This document shows positions 12,077 through 23,593 of a stretch of DNA of 64,000 nucleotides, in pieces (the first letter of the stretch is position 1; the number at the start of each line of letters is the position of its first letter). The position numbers were made by a program, and so were the translations under genes. Source of the DNA: Xanthoparmelia taractica (taxonomy: Eukaryota > Ascomycota > Lecanoromycetes > Lecanorales > Parmeliaceae); NCBI GenBank assembly GCA_033085395.1, contig MU853198.1, forward strand, positions 1-64,000. The letters run 5' to 3'. The notes under the pieces are model-generated. The model ran no database searches. It was given only the letters and a program-made list of their open reading frames with translations, and was not told the origin of the DNA.

Positions 12077-12968
12077 CAGTGCTGGCGATAGTTGAAATAG
12101 TTGGTTTTAGGGGCCCAACTGCACCAACTATTGGATTTTGAATCTAGAACTGCATCGACTATTATATATACACGAATTAACTATCAACTATTAGTTAAAC
12201 TAATAGTGAAGCAGTTTGATTAGTTAAAATATTAAATTTTCGCCGAATAAGATTCTCAGAGCTAGTTTAGAGCCCGAAGTCTGTGTTTTATTAGGTCGTG
12301 TCTCTTGAGTATCAAGAATAATAGATTGTGACGCCGTAGCCTTGCTTCGTTATATGAAAGATATAATTAATCTTCGATCTTAAATATTTCTACGTAATTC
12401 GCTGGACTAATAATTTACTAAAGACTACACCTGAAGCTTTCTAGACTTTTTAAGCTTTCGTTTATAGATTTATTAACGCTATTAATATAGAAGAGAGCTC
12501 GAAGTTACTATTATTCTCTTTATTTATAATAACGATCTTGAATATTAGAAAATATATTAAATATTAGGTGAATTGAATTTAGAAGGCCTTAGCCCTACTC
12601 GGCCAAAGACTTAACATACTAACTTTATACTGAATATCACTCATAAGTCATCGAACTATATCTTTCATAAATATCCTTATGATTTTAATTATCTATAAGC
12701 ACCGCTAGAGCGAGATATCTATCTAAGCTACCTCTTAAAGTGCTATTTAAATACATATACCACGGCCTAAAATACTGGCCAGATTGCAGCCCCCAGGCCT
12801 ACTACAGTACTACTACATATCATCCAAACTGCCAGTGAACCAATTGATTTTCAGGTCCAAACCACACCAACTGTCAACTGCCAGACCCCCAACTGCACCG
12901 TCAACTGCGAAAACTAACTGGTTCAACTGTTGGTGGAACAGTTAGTTGGTGCACCATCGCCAGCCCTG
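12077..12968. mobile_element. Non-autonomous hAT-type element, 892 bp, with 8-bp TSD
   Basis: The element is bounded by 13-bp terminal inverted repeats, CAGTGCTGGCGAT on the left and the reverse complement of CAGGGCTGGCGAT on the right (12/13 match). It is flanked by a perfect 8-bp direct repeat, CGTGGAAG, at 12069-12076 and 12969-12976. A tip starting CAG with an 8-bp target duplication is the classic hAT pattern. Inside the tips are many subterminal (C/T)AACT motifs (for example AGTTGAA..AGTT.GTTTT on both sides), as expected for transposase binding. The core (about 12160-12780) is TA-rich with no open transposase frame, so it is a non-autonomous or decayed copy. The ends are much less mutated than the core. 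Confidence 0.85.
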
Positions 12969-12976
12969 CGTGGAAG

Positions 12977-14060
12977 AGATGGGACTGCACGAGACCTTGC
13001 GTCAAATGATACCATAAACGAGTTAGGGGATGAACCATGTTTGTGGAGCTATATCACGTATGTAGGAGAGCGGCGACTCGTGATGTTGACGTCCGCGGGA
13101 TCCCTATTCTCCGCTGAGACCACGCTTCAGACCGGCATAGGCCTCAGCGACGGGTTTCGCTTGATACTCGCCATTGCCATCCTTAGTGAGGGTAGGAAGT
13201 TTCGAGCATTCTGGAGGAGCGGACACTTTGAGCGACATCTTTTTGGCCTCTCTGACAAGATCTAGCCTCTGTCTTAAAGATCTATATTCATCGATCTGCT
13301 GAATAGCAAATTATGTATCCACGAAGCCTCGCATTCGAGCCTCAATGCAACGTCATACCTGGGCCCTGCGAAGCTTTCCTTTGGACTCGGTGCTGACAGG
13401 CACGTTCCCGGCAAGTCTATTTTGATTCACGGGATTGTATGTGGAACTCGTGGAATTTGCCTCAAACGGAAAAGGGATCTATCCTCTGGGCCTCGGCTCG
13501 GTTACACCGCCTGACGACAACCCCCAATAATGATAACTCTTCCCTACCTATCCAATTGCTCCTTGTATTGTTATATCCTGTCTTCGCTTCTCCTGACTAT
13601 CTTGGCCTTTGTTCAGACTAACAAGACTGACCGTCTCACATACCATGAAGCCATGGATTCATGCTCTCGCCCTTGACGGCGAAAGAGAAAGCGCTGTGGA
13701 GGTGGCCCGACCAGGAGGATCAGTCTAACTTCCTTAACCTAATGGGCCGTGGCACACCAGATACTCTCCAATAACGTCATACTACTAATAGTTCAGTATC
13801 AGTATTACAGCATCTCGCGGATCTACTCAAAGTAGTCGATGTAACGGTGACCACATGAGTAATAAAGAATCACACGAGTCAGCGGATTTCGAGGCGATTG
13901 ATTTGCTTCAGATGCAACAGCATACGCGTCAACGCATCCATTGTTAATCGTTTCTTGCTGATAATCAAGCAAATTTAGTCTCGTTTATTCTGTATCGCCG
14001 TCAAAGACCACCTAGCTTTGTCTGCCTCCATTGCTCGACGGATTTTTCCACATCCATCGC
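12977..14060. other. Intergenic; no gene recognised
   Basis: GC-normal DNA. A 111-aa forward frame at 12930-13265 starts inside the hAT element tip and has no recognisable domain, so it is probably fortuitous. Nothing else was identified. Confidence 0.4.
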
Positions 14061-14064
14061 ACCG

Positions 14065-14265
14065 ACCATCGTGCTAACCACCAGTGCCGACCAGACGCAC
14101 TGGCAAAGGTCTCCTCAAGCTCTACCTGGCCAAGCCAAACCACACAGTCATTGCAGCCAATCGCGACCCCATTCATGCGACTTTCAAAGCTCTCAATGAC
14201 TTAACGGGGACGCAAGTGGTGGACGTGGGAGGGTGGGGACGTGCCTTGGCAATGGATTGAATGTC
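14065..14265 (+). pseudogene. Fragment of short-chain dehydrogenase (norsolorinic-acid-reductase-like type)
   Basis: A forward frame reads GKGLLKLYLAKPNHTVIAAN then RDPIHATFKALNDL, matching the region right after the TGxxxGIG nucleotide-binding loop in fungal SDRs of the aflatoxin ketoreductase (nor-1-like) type. The preceding strand-loop (TIVLTTSADQT) is in another frame, so a frameshift or small deletion destroys the glycine loop. Nothing of the catalytic YxxxK half follows: the frame ends near 14265. This is a short decayed remnant and not expected to make an enzyme. Confidence 0.55.
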
Positions 14266-14359
14266 TTCGGCTGTATCCTAATCTGGATCACAGAGTTATA
14301 CACATCGCTCATAGATACGAGAGCTAGCCATAGGGGGTACTGACACTCATTTTACTGCC

Positions 14360-14530
14360 TCAATCATCACCTGAGCGTGTATTAGCAACACCCATTGCAA
14401 CCGCATACTCCAGCAGCGTCTGGCCTAGTGTGTTGTTCACCTCCATATCCGCAACTCTATCCAGTAAAATCTTCATCCTATCAATCTCTCGTACCCCAAT
14501 AGCAGCATGCAACTGTGTTCCCCTTCCCAT
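14360..14530 (-). pseudogene. Ankyrin-repeat fragment, 56 aa
   Basis: A minus-strand frame from ATG at 14530 to TGA at 14360 reads GTQLHAAIGVREIDRMKILL, then DRVADMEVNNTLGQTLLEYA, then VAMGVANTRS. The spacing (G-T-x-L-H-A-A, LL, A-D, G-Q-T-x-L-x-x-A) fits nearly two ankyrin repeats. There is no domain before or after it, so it is probably the last piece of a lost ankyrin gene. Confidence 0.5.
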
Positions 14531-14709
14531 ACATCTACCTGGCAGATAATCTATCTATGGAAAATGTGTTTCATTGGTCGAAATATTGTCCATGATATGG
14601 GTGATAGAGTGCCATGATTATATGTATTCTCCATGCATAAATCTAGTATTGAAGGGTAATTGTGATCCACCAAGAATGCACAACAGGTACGACAGCCTTT
14701 CCATTTTTG

Positions 14710-16580
14710 TCAGGCACGACACAGTCTTCCATCGGCAGTGACGCTCCAAGCATCGCTCCCCACAGCAGTAACAGCATAAAAAAGATCATTAGGATCGTAC
14801 TCACTCTTTAGCCGTCTCAGGCGTTCATAGTTCGAGCCGTAGAAGTCCTGCTTCCACGTCTGAAGGCGGAAATCGCCCTCGTTTAAGTAAGTGCCGGAGC
14901 CAGGCGTGATGCGCTCGAGGTACGGTACAATTTCGTCGGTAAGGCGGTCTTCGACGGCGAGCATGGATGCGAATGGCTCCGTAAAGTTCCACGTCGACAC
15001 GATCAGTACGTCAAGAACGGTATCTCGCCAGGCGGGAAGCACGGCATTTGAACTAGGGCTGTTGCCGACACGAGTGTGCGCAACATTGAGGGCCACAAAG
15101 GCGAGGAAGAACTTGCCGTCTTGAACCATATTACGCATTGCGGTAGTGAGGGCTTGGTTGTTCTGCTGTACGACGGAACGAGGCACCAAACGGCCGCCGG
15201 TGACCTGGGCGACGGTAAACATGCCGTCTGGAAGGGGTCCGAAGTAGGTGGAGATATGCTCAAAAAATGTGGGAAAGAAGGTGATATTAAGAGAATATTG
15301 AATCTGACGTTTATCGAGCTCGGTCGTGAATGGTTTTAGCATTGAGGTCACCTGCTCTTTACTGCTATTAGGAGAGGTCAACGAGAGCAGTGAGAAGTTG
15401 GTTGACGAAATTTCGTAGCACAATGTAGCGCCGGTGTCGACCAACGCAGGGGGACCAGCTTGCCAGATACCTATGAGGTCACAATAGGTATCAAGAGATA
15501 TGTTTGATGCGGAAAATGCAAGGGCCGCTCCGCCAACGCCGCTATCTGGGTGGGCTTTGGTCGTCAAAGATCAAACCACAGCATACGTACCTCCTCCACC
15601 GCCACTGAGAGCCCAATAAAGGTCGGAATTCTCAGTTGAGGACGCTGTCAGATGCCGGCCATCGGCTGTTACGACTTCCCACTCTAGCGTATTGTCTGCA
15701 GCCATAACATACTCTGAGCTGAGGGTGGAATGACCTCCACCTTGCGTGTAACCACCAGCCAGGCCGACGGTGGTACATTGGCCTCCAACAATACGAAGAT
15801 GATTCTTGTTCGCGAACTCGTAGGCCTCCAAAGCCTGTACGCCAGCACCTATCTTTATTGTAGGTCCTTCATAGTCTGAGCCTTTATAACGCAATAGATT
15901 GAGTGATTTGAGATTGTGAGTCCATAGGCCAAGTGCTCCTTTTCCCGTCGATTTTCCGAGGTAGCTGCGAGAAGATAGTTAACACGGGGGACCGTTCTGG
16001 CTTAGCCAGCATAAAATAGGTTCGAGAAAAGTGATACGTACTCATGTCCTGTGTTTTTAATGACTAACCGGATATTCTTTTCTTGAGCAAAGCTCAGACC
16101 CGCAGCAATATCTGCTGGGCCAGTGACATTTATCGAGTAAGAGACATGATTGCCGATTGAGCATGGTCGTGCTTCCGGTGTGAAAGGGTCACAGCTCTGA
16201 TTCGGAAAGATTGGGCTCATAATAGACGACGACGAAGTAAAACTACACACTACTTTAGCGAATGTCTGCTTCGTGATGAAAAGGTAGGTAAGAAAGACTA
16301 ACTGTATTCTCGGGTCCTCCCACTCTTCCTGCGAAGAAGAGCACTGTGCAGCATTGTACGTGGGTTAGTGGCAAGGCGCACCTAAGGGGGCTGTAGCAAT
16401 GAGCCTACCACCAACGGTCTTATTCAAGTTGTCCCAGTGCTGCTGGCTTGGCCAGCAAGAGTCGCCTGGAAGACAACGGCAGCTTGAGGATGCTCGATCT
16501 GCCATCACGCCTCCCTGTACTTGTGATGCTATACATAAACCACCAATGGCTGTTACTATGCGTTGAATGAGAAACGGCAT
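14710..16580 (-). pseudogene. FAD-linked oxidoreductase (PCMH/BBE type) with two in-frame stops
   Basis: Exons are complement(16303..16580), (16042..16249) and (14710..15964). The product would be a secreted flavoprotein: signal peptide (MPFLIQRIVTAIGGLCIASQ), FAD-binding PCMH domain with NTGHDY, GKSTGKGALGLWTHNL and GGYTQGGGHS, and a C-terminal berberine-bridge-like end with YDPNDLFYAV. Two stops interrupt otherwise conserved coding: TAA at 16365-16367, between APCH and PTYNAAQC, and TGA at 15571-15573, between TYAVV and SLTTKAHPD. In addition the first intron does not close in phase (exon 1 ends phase 2, exon 2 needs phase 1), a possible third lesion. Splice sites of the second intron (GTACGT/CGCAG) are intact. 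Recent loss of function is likely. Substrate unknown; relatives oxidise alkaloids, sugars or secondary metabolites. Confidence 0.8.
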
Positions 16581-16599
16581 AGTTGTTCCAATCAACGAG

Positions 16600-18158
16600 T
16601 GTATTATGTTGTTCTCCGTGAGGAATTGAGATGGGCATAATTACTCCTTATATGCAGAGAACATTATATGACACGACGTGACATGCTCTTTTCGTTGTTA
16701 CACAGTTCCCCCCTCCTTGACTTACACGACAGACAGAAATCGGTCATTGCCATATTACGTTGACGAGAGCGAACCCGCCGCAGCCGTACCGCAGACATGG
16801 ATGACAGCTGAGATTTAGTTTGATGGGACCTCTGACAATCCTCCATCCCATGCGGGTTTCCTACGAGTCTGTACCGTGTAAGGATCCCAATTCAGCGAGT
16901 CTGTAGGGGCAGCCTGTGAGCCAAAAATCCAGGCTTCCGCACTATTCTCCGGAGACGCCCGACCACAGTCTCAGGCCTCGGGGACTGGTGTGGATGGGGG
17001 AGTAATGTACGGATTTCGGGATTTATCAGCCTTCGAAGTGAGGAATCAATATTTGTCATAATGCATCTATGAAGCCAAGGATGTTCCCCTAGAAATATTT
17101 ACAATTTTTGTTTCGCAGCCTGTAATGACGTGGACGACGGATGCAATTATTCTAAGGCACGGCCTCAACGCTGTCAGCCCTACTCTAACGATCGGGAGCG
17201 AAAAGGAGGCACGAACCGAGGCATATCACGAAACGCATCCTACTCCTTTGGATCATGCAAGCTAGAGGCACGCAAGAGCCCGTATTCTTTAACATAGGCC
17301 CCAGCGGTCCCCATGTCCCCAAATGCGGGCCGATCGCCGCCAGCCATCACCTGACCTTAATACTTTGCCCCACCTCCGTCGCCAACCAATTTAGATAGGG
17401 TGAGCTGACGAGCTGACTCATTGACTTCTGACCTTGCATTTTTTACCCAAGTAAGACAGACGCCGCATTCCTACAAGGTGCAGTGCATTGCCCTGCATCG
17501 GGTTTTGTACAGGCATGGATGCAGGATGCGTTGAAAAACAAGGCATGGAACTTTTCACCTCTGCCTGCATTAGGACGGCCCTCATGCCGTCAGCAGCCCT
17601 GCAGGTCCATGTCCGCCGGCGATTTAATCCACGGCTCGTGCGGCACAAAATCCGACATTGATTTGCAAGAAGGCAAGTTGCTCTCAAGCTTTCTCCATAG
17701 ACATAGCTGGTTATTATGCGCCACATGATTCTATTTGCCGATGAACTCTGCAATGCAGGATTACCCTTTATCAGCAACAGAAATAATCCTCCCCCCAACG
17801 AGTTGTCCATGTTCGCTTAGAATGGCATTAGTCTCACGTAGCAGTGTAAATAGAGACGCTTTTCAGATGGAACATATCGTAGAGCGCATTCCCGAGCGCC
17901 AATCCACCACCGGGTCAAGCCAATCACACGCTGAAAAAGATGAAGTCTGCGTCGATCGGCCCCAGCTGTCTGTTGAGACGCCTGTGATCTCAAATGCTTT
18001 ACGAATGTATTATTGGAAGTAGCAAAGGCCGTTGAGATAATTTTCCAAAAATTGAGACATCGGTGAACCCTATGAGACATATCTAGATGCCAACCTGCAT
18101 ACAAGCCTTCCTGTTGCCCCGATTGGCATCCAAGTTCATAATACATCCTTACCCTTAA
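16600..18158. other. Intergenic; no gene recognised
   Basis: About 1.5 kb of GC-normal DNA between the oxidase pseudogene and the reductase. Overlapping frames on both strands around 17418-17810 and 17735-18146 lack domain character. The oxidase promoter would lie at the left edge. Confidence 0.4.
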
Positions 18159-19444
18159 TCAGTCTCTCAGATTGGCGTACCACTTGATAGTATCTTTGAC
18201 TTGATTGGTGTAGGGCAGAAAAGGATGTCCTAGTAGATCGCGCTCTGTAGACGTTGAATCAAATTTACTCTGGATGGTGCCTAAGGATTTTAATTATCAA
18301 CCCTGCCGATCTTAACGATCAGTCTGGGATTGAAACCTACCAAGCTTTCCAGCAAAAGGTATCTTGCCATCGGCCACCTCCTGTGGAAGCTCCTTGCGCA
18401 CGATGTCGGCCGCATCCATGAACACCGGTCCAGTCGGCGCGTCACTGCAGAGGATGAAGTTTCGATACTGGCCCGGAACTTTATCAGTGTCAAGAGCCTT
18501 GACATGACTTTCAACCACATCGTTCAGGTGGACCGTCTCTGAAAGCAAAGGAGGCTCTTCCTCCAAGGGGAGATCCAAGAATGGGGCCAGATTCAAGTCA
18601 AAGAACAGCCAGCCTAGGATAAGATTAGATCCCTTGAATGCTTCTTGTTTACTCCGCGCAAGTTCCTCCGGTCCCAAGATCCACCCTGGCATGATGTTCA
18701 CGATGCTGAAATGGAGGTTTTTCGAGCTGGCGGCGGCTCCGTAGTCATGGACGAGGTTCGTCGCCGCGATCTTGCTGTTGATATATCGTTGGAACCCGGG
18801 CGCGCTATCCGGAACTGGGGGTTGTGTGGGCACCTTTGTTTCGGCCGTCAGTGTTGGCACTTCAACACCTCTTCCAGACATAATGGCCTGGTTGTCAGGA
18901 TGCTTCAGAAGCAAGCGCTCGAAGGGTCGAATGCTTGACGTCGATGCCGTGAATACGACGCGCTTGATGGAGGGCGTTGCTTCGGCAGCTTCAAGGATAG
19001 CCTTGTTCCCCGCAATAGCTTGGGAAACTAGATCACCCGGGGACGTTGGGAGTGGAGACGCCACGTGGATGATATACGAACAGCCTTGGACTGCTTCCTG
19101 GTAGGCACTTGACTTTGTATTGTCTGGAACAATGGCGAACATCAAAGCTTTGCATGATAGATAATGCTGGACCGAAGGACCCCTGGAGATCGTATCGACC
19201 GCATCCTGGCGACGGACTGCGGCACGGACATGATACTAGAATTGTCCGTACATGAGTAAGTCGGACCTTCGTATCATTGACCAGGCTAGTTTGCAAAAAT
19301 GAAGATGGAGTAAGAAAGGACATGGACGGCCACTGCATTACTTTGCGAAGATACACGTACCCCAGCCTTGAGTGTGCCGGCAAGAACAGCATAGCCGACA
19401 AATCCGTTAGCACCGGTTATCAAAACTAATGGAGGAGACGACAT
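18159..19444 (-). CDS. NAD(P)-dependent reductase of the extended SDR type (Gre2/dihydroflavonol-reductase-like)
   Basis: The model is complement(join(18159..18280,18341..19235,19361..19444)), 366 aa, with both introns closing in phase. The N terminus reads LVLITGANGFVGYAVL, the TGxxGxxG Rossmann loop, followed by YHVRAAVRR, whose Arg residues suit NADP(H). The middle carries IIHVASP and VVFTAST, and the region around RYINSKIAATNL (codons about 185-195) occupies the place of the catalytic YxxxK, here apparently with Y-I-N-S-K. The last exon gives the conserved end ERDLLGHPFLPYTNQVKDTI. Such enzymes reduce aldehydes or ketones such as methylglyoxal, or act in secondary metabolism. It is the only intact enzyme gene in this decayed neighbourhood. 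Confidence 0.85.
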
Positions 19445-20074
19445 GATAGATCCGAATATGGTGTCTGAGTAGGGCAGCAAGGCAGTAGTCAATGTACGCT
19501 GCTACAGTAGACCTTCGTTATAAAGTGTGGTATTCCAGCAAACGGCTGCCTAAAAGCTGAGACTCCTGATAACGGAAGAGGAACCTCTAACAAAAAGCCG
19601 CGGCAAATCCGAGAAAGTGACTCTTTACAAGCCGAGACTCCCTATATCCCGGCACCCTATAGAAATGGGTTACTGCAAAGAGAAGTGAAAGGTACGGCTA
19701 GGAACTTCTACTGAATCACGCTAGTACGACTCAAGTTACGGTACATATGGAAAAACGATCGACTGCGTCGCAACTCCCACCGAACTGCCCGGCGCAAATG
19801 TCAGCTCCGTTACGGCGTAAAATCTTGGATACATTGCTCAACGCATGATGACGTCACGGTAATCCTGACCAAGGATCCTGCATGGCAATGACAAATACTC
19901 CGGAAGTCGGTGAAACGCTAGAAATGTATTCAAAACCCGCTACCAAGTACCACGGTATTAGTCCGCAATACCGTTCTAATAAAATGCAGCAATCTAGATA
20001 CTTTGTACATAAGCCAGCCTGCTCGTTCTCCAACGATGCAGAAGTCTCGCGAAGGTTGCATTCATCCAGTAAAC
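19445..20074. other. Intergenic, shared upstream region
   Basis: The gap between the divergently arranged reductase (minus) and propeller fragment (plus). It contains no gene. A TGACGTCA palindrome occurs near 19848-19855, a CRE/bZIP-type site that could serve either side; that role is inferred only. Confidence 0.35.
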
Positions 20075-20572
20075 ATGGCCTCGCAGTCGTCAACAGAGGC
20101 GATACTGTTCATCTTAGACTTTGGCACTACTCAGGACCCGGACAATCCTCTTCATCGAGGTCGCCTCATTCGCGCAACTCCTGATGGGACCTCCTTCAAA
20201 GTCCTTATCGATAATCTCTATCTCCCGGACTCTATCGACATCCTGCAAGATGACTGTCGGTTGTACTGGACCTGCATGGGCATCCCTGGTGCTCAGGACG
20301 GCTCTGTACATTCATGTCGGTTAGATGGGACAGATTCGAAAACTATCCTACCAGCCGGCCTCTTGAACACGCCTAAGCAAGTGATGCTCGATCAAGCCAA
20401 TCGAAAACTCTACCTATGCGACAGAGAGGGTTTAAGAATCCTCCGATGTGCACTGGATGGATCGCACGTAGAAATCCTTATAGAAACTGGTGATCCTAAC
20501 ATCAACGAACAAAAATTGGATCAGATGAGATGGTGTGTCGGACTCGCAATAGACTGGAAAGAGTTAAAATAG
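20075..20572 (+). pseudogene. YWTD/LDLR-type beta-propeller protein, truncated at a RIP block
   Basis: From the likely start MASQSSTEAILFILDFG the frame shows repeating propeller blades. Examples are GRLIRATPDGTSFKVLIDNL, DDCRLYWTCMG, GSVHSCRLDGTDSKTIL, RKLYLCDREGLRILRCALDG and CVGLAIDW. These are the Y-W-T-D-like and 'I.r..lDG' elements of fungal LDL-receptor-repeat-like propellers. Full-length relatives are roughly 300 residues; this frame stops after 166 (189 from an upstream Met), exactly where the TA-rich block begins at about 20575. The last blades are missing. Either the retroelement copy deleted the 3' end or RIP has spread into it. The 5' part looks unmutated, so transcription remains possible, but the protein would be an incomplete propeller. 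Confidence 0.65.
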
Positions 20573-20579
20573 TAGATTA

Positions 20580-21919
20580 AAATCGAACGAATCGAATAGT
20601 TTATAGGGAAAGTTATCGACGATATATAATAATAAAGTGAGTATCTATAAGTATTCTAGAAGTTATTCTAACTTAGAGATATAATAGAATATATATTTAC
20701 TAGATAATCTTACTAATAAATAAAATAGTTATAAGCGTATATATAGTACTCGCGTACGTAGCGATTAGCGTTAAAATTTCTATATATATTAAGACCCGCG
20801 AAAGAGGAGAATTTAGAGATAGTTATGTTTTTAGAAAAGAACTTATTAGTTTTTATCGTACTCTTGTAAATAAAGTAATCGATATAGTATCTATCCTTAA
20901 TTATTCTAATCGCATTAGATATAGATAAATATAAAAATAAAATAATATTTATAAATAGAGGTAAACGTATAATATTCTTACTACTCTAATAGACGAGTAC
21001 GATAATTCTCTATCGCTAGTATAAGGCTTTAAAGTATAATAGATAAGACGTAGAAGAAGATAGTCTAAATATAAATCTCGAAATAGCGAAAAAGATTATT
21101 TATTCTATTAATATTCTTAATTTTATCTCGTTTTATATATATAATAGTTAACTTAATAAAATTTTCGATCTTAAAGATTCTATAGAAAATTTATTTAAAA
21201 TATTAAATATCGATATCTAGAAATTTAATTATAAGCTTAAGAAAAGACTTTATATCTTATATATATAAAAAAGAGATCTTTAGTCTATTATCTTCTTTAG
21301 AGTCTAAATTAAATTTAGATAAAGAATAGCGATAGCGACGATAACTATAATAGCGGCGATTGCGGAACTTATAGACTCGATATCGATCGTAATAGTAATA
21401 TCGCTAATCTTTTAACACGATTAAACGATTTTTTAGCTTATAAAAATCGCGATAACTAGACGAAGAAGACGTTTCTTCAATTATATCGAGACTAATCGTC
21501 GTAATAGTCTTATAATAAGCGAAGCTCTTCTTCTTAAAGATCTTAAGAATTTCTTAAAGACCTTAAAGACGTTAGCGGAGAGTATAGAGAGTTCTTTAAT
21601 AACGTTATAGACTATAACGATATCTCTAATAACGACGATTATAATTAAGTATAAATATATAGATTATAATAGAGATATATAAAAGACGAGATAAGAGAAT
21701 AGAACTAATATACATAGGATTAAATACTATTTATTAAGAATAGTTATAAAGAACTTTTATAGCTTTAAAAGAGACGAATTTAAATAAGAAGCTAATTACT
21801 AATAGAAAACCTATATAAATAGAGCTTACAGTAGACACGTGTCTCCTGCTATGCGCATCTCAATAAAACATCCTGAAACAACGCCATGGCCATGAGACCC
21901 ACTAACCCACAGTCCCACT
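20580..21919 (-). mobile_element. Inverted, truncated second copy of the retroelement at 6055
   Basis: Read on the minus strand from 21919, the block is collinear with the first about 1.3 kb of the element starting at 6055. Shared landmarks are the tip (AGTGGGACTGTGGGTTAGTG versus AGTGGGACTATGGGTTAGTG), GACACGTGTCT versus GAACACGTGTCT, AGTTATCGCGAT versus AGCTATCGCGAT, and the TATAAGTT..GC region with its run of TATCGCTAT-like words. The copy is far more TA-rich than the first, especially at 20580-21300, and lacks the reverse-transcriptase part. Its inner end abuts the truncated propeller gene. Confidence 0.7.
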
Positions 21920-22529
21920 GTTGCGAACCTTGGAGATCTTGGCGATCCTTCTTTAATTCTTGGAGAGGCAAAAGGGCATGACTTGTATTAAAAGGGCGTT
22001 CGGCTGAAGACGATCAGGCGAAATCAAACTATTAGTATGAGTGGATCGTGGTATACTAACAATAATACCCCATAAAAGGCATTCCACAACATGGATTTGC
22101 GCCAGGGCGCAGTTTTCGGTAGGAACACTAACTTAGCGTTACGTAAATTACAAACCTGCACTTCGTTCCTCCGTCTTACAGGACGAGGCATTTAATGCCG
22201 CTGCCTTGGACATGGCACCTGCAATGCAATATCGTGCTGACACAATGACGCGACTGACTCTATCTTGGTCTAGGGAGCTCTTTGGACAAGTCGTAGGGGG
22301 TGGCGAAGTGCAGCTTTCATGAGTGGTGTCGCGTGCTATTGGGCAAAGAGCCAAAGGGCCCATTCTTCCAGGCACAGCTTTTGCTGTGCTGCCTATCAAG
22401 TATCACTCTGTCATCGTGCAGAGCTTTGCTGCGCATCTGAGAGATAAAAAGATTATTTCTCCGAAATCAACATCTTTTGATTTTGCCTGCCGTTGAGCGT
22501 TTGCAGGCTTCTGGTTTATTTGTCTGATC
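21920..22529. other. Intergenic; upstream of membrane-protein array
   Basis: GC-normal DNA between the retroelement copy and the first array gene. No convincing frame on either strand. Confidence 0.4.
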
Positions 22530-23593
22530 ATGAATCAGTATTGGCGAGTACCATTTGTCATTTCCCTGGTTTTCAATTTGTGCACCAGTCAACCAACGTC
22601 AAGTAAGTATCAGATAGCATGTTGAAGCTGTTAGCTGCTTACAACATACTTCATGTAGCAGCCTTTTGCACGACTTGTAGTACAGCGCCAATATGTAGTG
22701 GCTGCAACGTAAATGCAGATACATATACGACGAACAGCACCTCTTGGATCTATGTCGATCCAGCAACTGGGTGAGATTCAGGACCAAACTACTGTTTTTC
22801 AAGGCGATTTATGAATTATAGGATCCCAGTTGTGTACCCCTTTCTTCACTTCACGGCCTACTCTGTCACTTCAACATCATCAGTAAATGGAAAATGTGTC
22901 AAACACACAGGCTCACCCGTTCCTTTGGGCGATGAGTACATAGTCCCTGTGAGTATGTGGCTACGATCCTCTTCCGGGTCCAGCCTTATTACGAAAGATA
23001 CCTCAGCTATCACTGAGGCATATAGCATCTTTCTGGACCGCGCATACTGGTCTCTTAATACCATAATAGGATACCAAGGATGCACTGCTGCCTTGCCGCC
23101 ATCGCCAGTCGTACCAACACTGTTGTATCCGCTGGTCGGTACGAGCTCGTCTCCAGCTTTAGCTACAGCTACGGCGCTTGACTCGACAACAACGGCAGAG
23201 AGCTCAGTGGCCGTGCGACATATCAGCGATACGCAGATAATCATCGTCTCTGTTATAGTGCCAACCGCTGGATTGATGATACTTTTGCTTTGCTTCGTCG
23301 CCATCCGCGGATACCGGAACAGGCGAAGCCAGGCAGCCTTCGTGAAGCAACCAGATATGACATCGGACACGCAACTTTACGTAGATCAAAAAGCAGAACT
23401 GGAAGACGAAGAACGGAGGAAGCATGAATTGAGTAGCACAGGAATAATGTATGAGATGGAAGGGGAAGACAGGATCTTCGAGATGCCAAGCGATGCAGGC
23501 ACGAGAATGAAATTAACGTCATTGCAAGGAATACACGAAATGAGAGGCGCGGAAGATTCAAAGGAACTCGAAGTCCCAGGCAATGTCTCTTGA
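22530..23593 (+). CDS. Single-pass membrane protein with conserved acidic tail (array gene 1)
   Basis: The model is join(22530..22602,22659..22770,22822..23593), 318 aa, with both introns closing in phase. A signal peptide (MNQYWRVPFVISLVFNLCTS) precedes a Cys-rich stretch (CTTCSTAPICSGC) and an ectodomain with FLHFTAYSVTS..GKCVKH..DEYIVPVSMWL and a final GYQGC. A Ser/Thr linker follows, then one transmembrane helix (IIIVSVIVPTAGLMILLLCF) and a basic stop-transfer RGYRNRR. The cytoplasmic tail carries QLYVDQKAELEDEERRKHEL, GEDRIFEMP and EMRGAEDSKELEVPG. The tail is shared with the next genes on the same strand, and the ectodomain with array gene 4. Topology suggests a surface sensor or receptor-like protein. 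No catalytic domain; function unknown. Confidence 0.85.

Noticed and set aside
22858..23370. 170-aa minus frame opposite array gene 1
   Set aside because: Shadow of the plus-strand gene, whose signal peptide, helix and tail are all supported.
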